From Ochrobactrum teleogrylli (GTDB taxonomy: Bacteria > Pseudomonadota > Alphaproteobacteria > Rhizobiales > Rhizobiaceae), in assembly GCF_006376685.1 (NCBI RefSeq), contig NZ_VEWL01000018.1:1-64000 (forward strand): 64,000 nt of DNA, written 5' to 3'. The position numbers were made by a program, and so were the translations under genes. The notes under the pieces were generated by a model that saw nothing but the letters and a program-made list of their open reading frames with translations, ran no database searches and was not told where the DNA came from. Shown in pieces: positions 61,533-64,000 of this stretch (its first letter is position 1; each line of letters begins with the position of its first letter).

Positions 61533-63023
61533 ATGAAGACACAGATGGATCTGACGACAGCGCCGATCAATCAAGCGCTGTTGCTCTTCGCCTTACCGAC
61601 GCTTGGATCGTCGATCCTGCAATCGGCAAACGGTTCCATCGATACGATCTGGATCGGCCATTTGCTCGGAACGGATGCGTTGGCGGCCACGACAAACGGC
61701 AATCTCGTCATGTTTCTGCTCACGGCCTTTGTCTTCGGTTTCGGCATGGCATCGACCATTCTGATCGGACAGTCTTTCGGGCGCCGCGATCTCGAAACCG
61801 CGCGCGCCATCACGGGCACCACGCTTGGCGCTTTCGTGCCGATCAGCATACTTGTTTCCATTGCTGGCTGGTTTCTGGCGCCGCATGTCCTTACACTGTT
61901 GGGCACGCCGGACATAATCGCGCCTCTGGCCCGCGCCTTCCTGCAAGTCACCTTCGTGGCCATGCCTGCCATCCTCATGCAGACAATCCTGATGATGGCC
62001 CTGCGCGGCAGCGGCGACTCCATCACGCCTTTGATTTTCATGGGGCTGGCGGTCATCCTGGATATCGTCTTCAATCCCCTGCTCATCCTCGGGATCGGTC
62101 CGATCCCGGCCTTGGGCATATCCGGCTCGGCGCTCGCCACTGCGGTTGCAAATTACATCAGCCTCGCAGCCATGCTGTTCTACATCTATCGCAAGGATCT
62201 CCCCTTGCGTTTGAAAGGCGCGGAACTGCGGTTTCTCATACCAGACCTCAAAGTGCTGAAACTGATCTTCAGCAAGGGGCTGCCGATGGGAATCCAGATG
62301 ATCGTGGTTTCTAGCGCTATGCTGACCATGATGCGGCTGGTCAATCAGGAAGGCGTCGATACGACAGCTGCCTTCGGCGCAACCCAGCAGCTTTGGACCT
62401 ATGTGCAGATGCCAGCCATGGCGCTTGGCGCGGCGGTCAGCGCCATGGCCGCCCAGAATATCGGCGCCGGCAACTGGGACCGTGTCAGCAACATCACCCG
62501 AACCGGTGTGCTCTATGCGATCCTGATGACCGGCGTTCTTGTGGTTGTCCTGCTCATGGCCGACCGGCAGGCGATGGAGATATTTCTCGGCGCTGACAGT
62601 TCTGCGATCCCGATCGGCCAGCATATCGGCAAAATGGCAACCTGGGGCTTCATCGCCTTTGGCGTCTCCATGGTCCTGTTCGGAACGGTCCGCGCCAATG
62701 GGCAGGTGATCTGGCCACTCATCATCCTTTTCGTATCAATGTATCCGGTTCGGCTCGGCGTTGCGATTGGCTTGCGCGATTGGCTCGGTGTCGATGCACT
62801 ATGGCTCAGCTTTCCGGTCGCCATGCTATCCACCATGCTGATGGCGGGCGTTCTTTATCTTCGCGGCAACTGGCGCGAAAACAAGTCGATGAAGGTCGAC
62901 AAATATGAACAGGAAAACGTTGTCGCTTCGACATCGCAGACGGCTGAAGCAGCTCCGTCCTGCAATGCGCTGGCACCGAATGCACCGGCTGTGATGGAGG
63001 GAAGTGCATCCAGCGTGCGGTAA
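61533..63023 (+). CDS. MATE family efflux transporter
   Basis: 496 aa with about 12 transmembrane helices in two MatE repeats, the second beginning around residue 240. Typical segments are LFALPTLGSSILQSANGSIDTIWIGHLLGTDALAA and MGIQMIVVSSAMLTMMRLVNQEGV. It should export cationic drugs by Na+ or H+ antiport; the substrate is unknown. The last 50 residues are a hydrophilic cytoplasmic tail, unusual in the family. It lies 135 bp after rsmJ, so is probably separately transcribed. Confidence 0.92.
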   Translation: MKTQMDLTTAPINQALLLFALPTLGSSILQSANGSIDTIWIGHLLGTDALAATTNGNLVMFLLTAFVFGFGMASTILIGQSFGRRDLETARAITGTTLGAFVPISILVSIAGWFLAPHVLTLLGTPDIIAPLARAFLQVTFVAMPAILMQTILMMALRGSGDSITPLIFMGLAVILDIVFNPLLILGIGPIPALGISGSALATAVANYISLAAMLFYIYRKDLPLRLKGAELRFLIPDLKVLKLIFSKGLPMGIQMIVVSSAMLTMMRLVNQEGVDTTAAFGATQQLWTYVQMPAMALGAAVSAMAAQNIGAGNWDRVSNITRTGVLYAILMTGVLVVVLLMADRQAMEIFLGADSSAIPIGQHIGKMATWGFIAFGVSMVLFGTVRANGQVIWPLIILFVSMYPVRLGVAIGLRDWLGVDALWLSFPVAMLSTMLMAGVLYLRGNWRENKSMKVDKYEQENVVASTSQTAEAAPSCNALAPNAPAVMEGSASSVR

Positions 63024-63173
63024 ATGCGCCTGCAACCTGATGACTGCATGATCAGTCGGATGCGTTGAAAACAATGCAAAATTAGCAGTGCCGACCTGTT
63101 GCAATCTCTCTTTGCTTGGTTCATATAGCGCGGGCCTGACAGAATCGGTTCTTGATAGAATCGACTGGCGCGA

Positions 63174-63248
63174 GCGGGTGTAGCTCAGGGGTAGAGCACA
63201 ACCTTGCCAAGGTTGGGGTCGAGGGTTCGAATCCCTTCGCCCGCTCCA
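63174..63248 (+). tRNA. tRNA-Gly (anticodon GCC)
   Basis: 75 nt with acceptor GCGGGTG/CGCCCGC, D arm, anticodon stem ACCTT-GCC-AAGGT, T loop GTTCGAATC and encoded CCA. The anticodon GCC reads GGC and GGU. A terminator hairpin follows at 63272. Confidence 0.97.
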
Positions 63249-63271
63249 GTTTTCTGATCAGTCTAGCTTTC

Positions 63272-63299
63272 AAAATCCCGGCTTCGTCCGGGATTTTTG
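63272..63299 (+). terminator. Terminator after tRNA-Gly
   Basis: AAAATCCCGG (63272-63281) pairs with CCGGGATTTT (63288-63297) around CTTCGT, with a T-run. It is symmetric and could serve the convergent deacetylase gene as well. Confidence 0.85.
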
Positions 63300-63341
63300 C
63301 TTATAAGCGGTCTGAGTCCGCCTCGAACCGCAACCACTGTC

Positions 63342-64000
63342 TCAGTTGTTTTTCAGGAACTTGAACGGAACGCCGGAGATGAGCGCCTTCACATAGCGCT
63401 TCTTCTGATAATAGCCGTTCAGCGACACACGCGGCAGTCTCATAAGGGATTGAATGCTGTCACAGCTCAACACGCCCGGCTGGGTGGTCACCCCAACGGC
63501 AAACCCTGCATCTGCAACTGCGGACGTCTCTCGTTCACCAACGGCAGTCGGCCAGCCATAGGGATAAGAGAAAGAACGCGGCCGCTGCCCGGCATAGCGT
63601 TCAATTGCTGAAGCGGAGCGTTCTATCTCCTGATGCAGCCTGTCATTACCCACACGACGCAGATTGACGTGATTGACCGTATGCGCGCCAAAATAAACCA
63701 ACGGGTCGTTCGCCAGTAAGCGCAACTCGCCTTCATCCATCACCAGATCTTCGACAATCGCCATTGGTGCCACGCCATGGAGCTGCGCTGCCGCATCGAT
63801 CCGGCGCACAGCTTCATCTTCATCGATAGCCTGAACAAAGTCTGTGAGCCGATCAAAAGCTGCTAGCTTTGCACTGAGTGTCTCGCAGCGAACATCGACC
63901 ATCCCTCTGCCAAAATCGAAAGCGAAGCGCGACGCTTTACGCGTCAAGGCTTCGGCAGTTTCCCACCATGCGCTGCGCTGCCGTTCCACAAACCCGGGAT
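63342..64000 (-). CDS. Polysaccharide deacetylase family protein, 5' end beyond the window
   Basis: The frame is open to the right edge with no stop, so the start is outside. The visible C-terminal 215 residues include the NodB-homology block VYFGAHTVNHVNLRRVGNDRLHQEIERS, whose H-x-x-x-H motif (HTVNH) supplies metal ligands. It also includes YPYGWPTAVGERETSAVADAGFAVGVTTQPG. The N-terminal metal aspartate motif would lie beyond the edge. It may de-N-acetylate an envelope or capsular polysaccharide; the substrate is unknown. Confidence 0.85.
   Translation of the reverse strand, partial: PGFVERQRSAWWETAEALTRKASRFAFDFGRGMVDVRCETLSAKLAAFDRLTDFVQAIDEDEAVRRIDAAAQLHGVAPMAIVEDLVMDEGELRLLANDPLVYFGAHTVNHVNLRRVGNDRLHQEIERSASAIERYAGQRPRSFSYPYGWPTAVGERETSAVADAGFAVGVTTQPGVLSCDSIQSLMRLPRVSLNGYYQKKRYVKALISGVPFKFLKNN

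Overview
The window looks like chromosome I of an alphaproteobacterium of the order Rhizobiales, most likely the Brucella/Ochrobactrum group. This rests on familiar protein sequences and on gene neighbourhoods such as rsfS-nadD-proA-proB-obgE-rpmA-rplU and rlmH-rsfS, on a large NAD-dependent glutamate dehydrogenase, and on rhizobial-type dispersed palindromes. The species call is from recognition, not from a database search.

Left part (1-43 kb): ordinary core genome. It opens on the 5' end of an IS1182-like transposase gene cut by the window edge, followed by palindromic repeats. Then come protein quality control and ribosome modification (htpX, rsmB), a heparinase-like protein, redox and cofactor genes (quinone-type oxidoreductase, pdxY), carbonic anhydrase, a lytic transglycosylase, ffh, chorismate mutase and rpsP. 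A MarR-GNAT fusion faces a lemA/TPM membrane operon. Glutamate dehydrogenase, a UMF1-type transporter, glpK, purH and mmsA with a divergent LysR regulator follow. Next is a long minus-strand set: rppH, polysaccharide deacetylase-like, ctpA, envC-like, glycosyltransferase, rlmH, rsfS, nadD, proA, proB, obgE, two acetyltransferases, rpmA, rplU. One AT-rich orphan gene (7968-8435) stands out as foreign.

Mobile region (43853-60016): a 16.2-kb integrative element sits in the 3' end of a tRNA-Ser(CGA) gene. It is bounded by a 15-bp direct repeat, and both ends carry paired CAGCCCATCA-type boxes 12 bp apart. A P4-type integrase lies next to the right end. The cargo has two blocks. The left block, on the plus strand, has an AlpA-like DNA-binding protein, a second unusual tyrosine recombinase, a possible 34-aa membrane peptide, an unrecognised 315-aa protein, a 133-bp perfect direct repeat and a stand-alone reverse transcriptase. 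The right block, on the minus strand, is a type I restriction-modification operon (hsdM-hsdS-hsdR) with two extra genes between hsdS and hsdR: a DUF6615-like protein with a nuclease-type motif and a DUF262-HNH-AlbA_2 fusion. I read this as an anti-phage island. The reverse transcriptase with its duplicated upstream segment is the best candidate for an undescribed system; it does not match a retron or a diversity-generating retroelement.

Right part (60-64 kb): core genome resumes with an RluA-type pseudouridine synthase, rsmJ, a MATE transporter, tRNA-Gly(GCC) and a polysaccharide deacetylase cut by the window edge.

Most promoters, terminators and operators listed were found by eye from spacing and symmetry and are untested.
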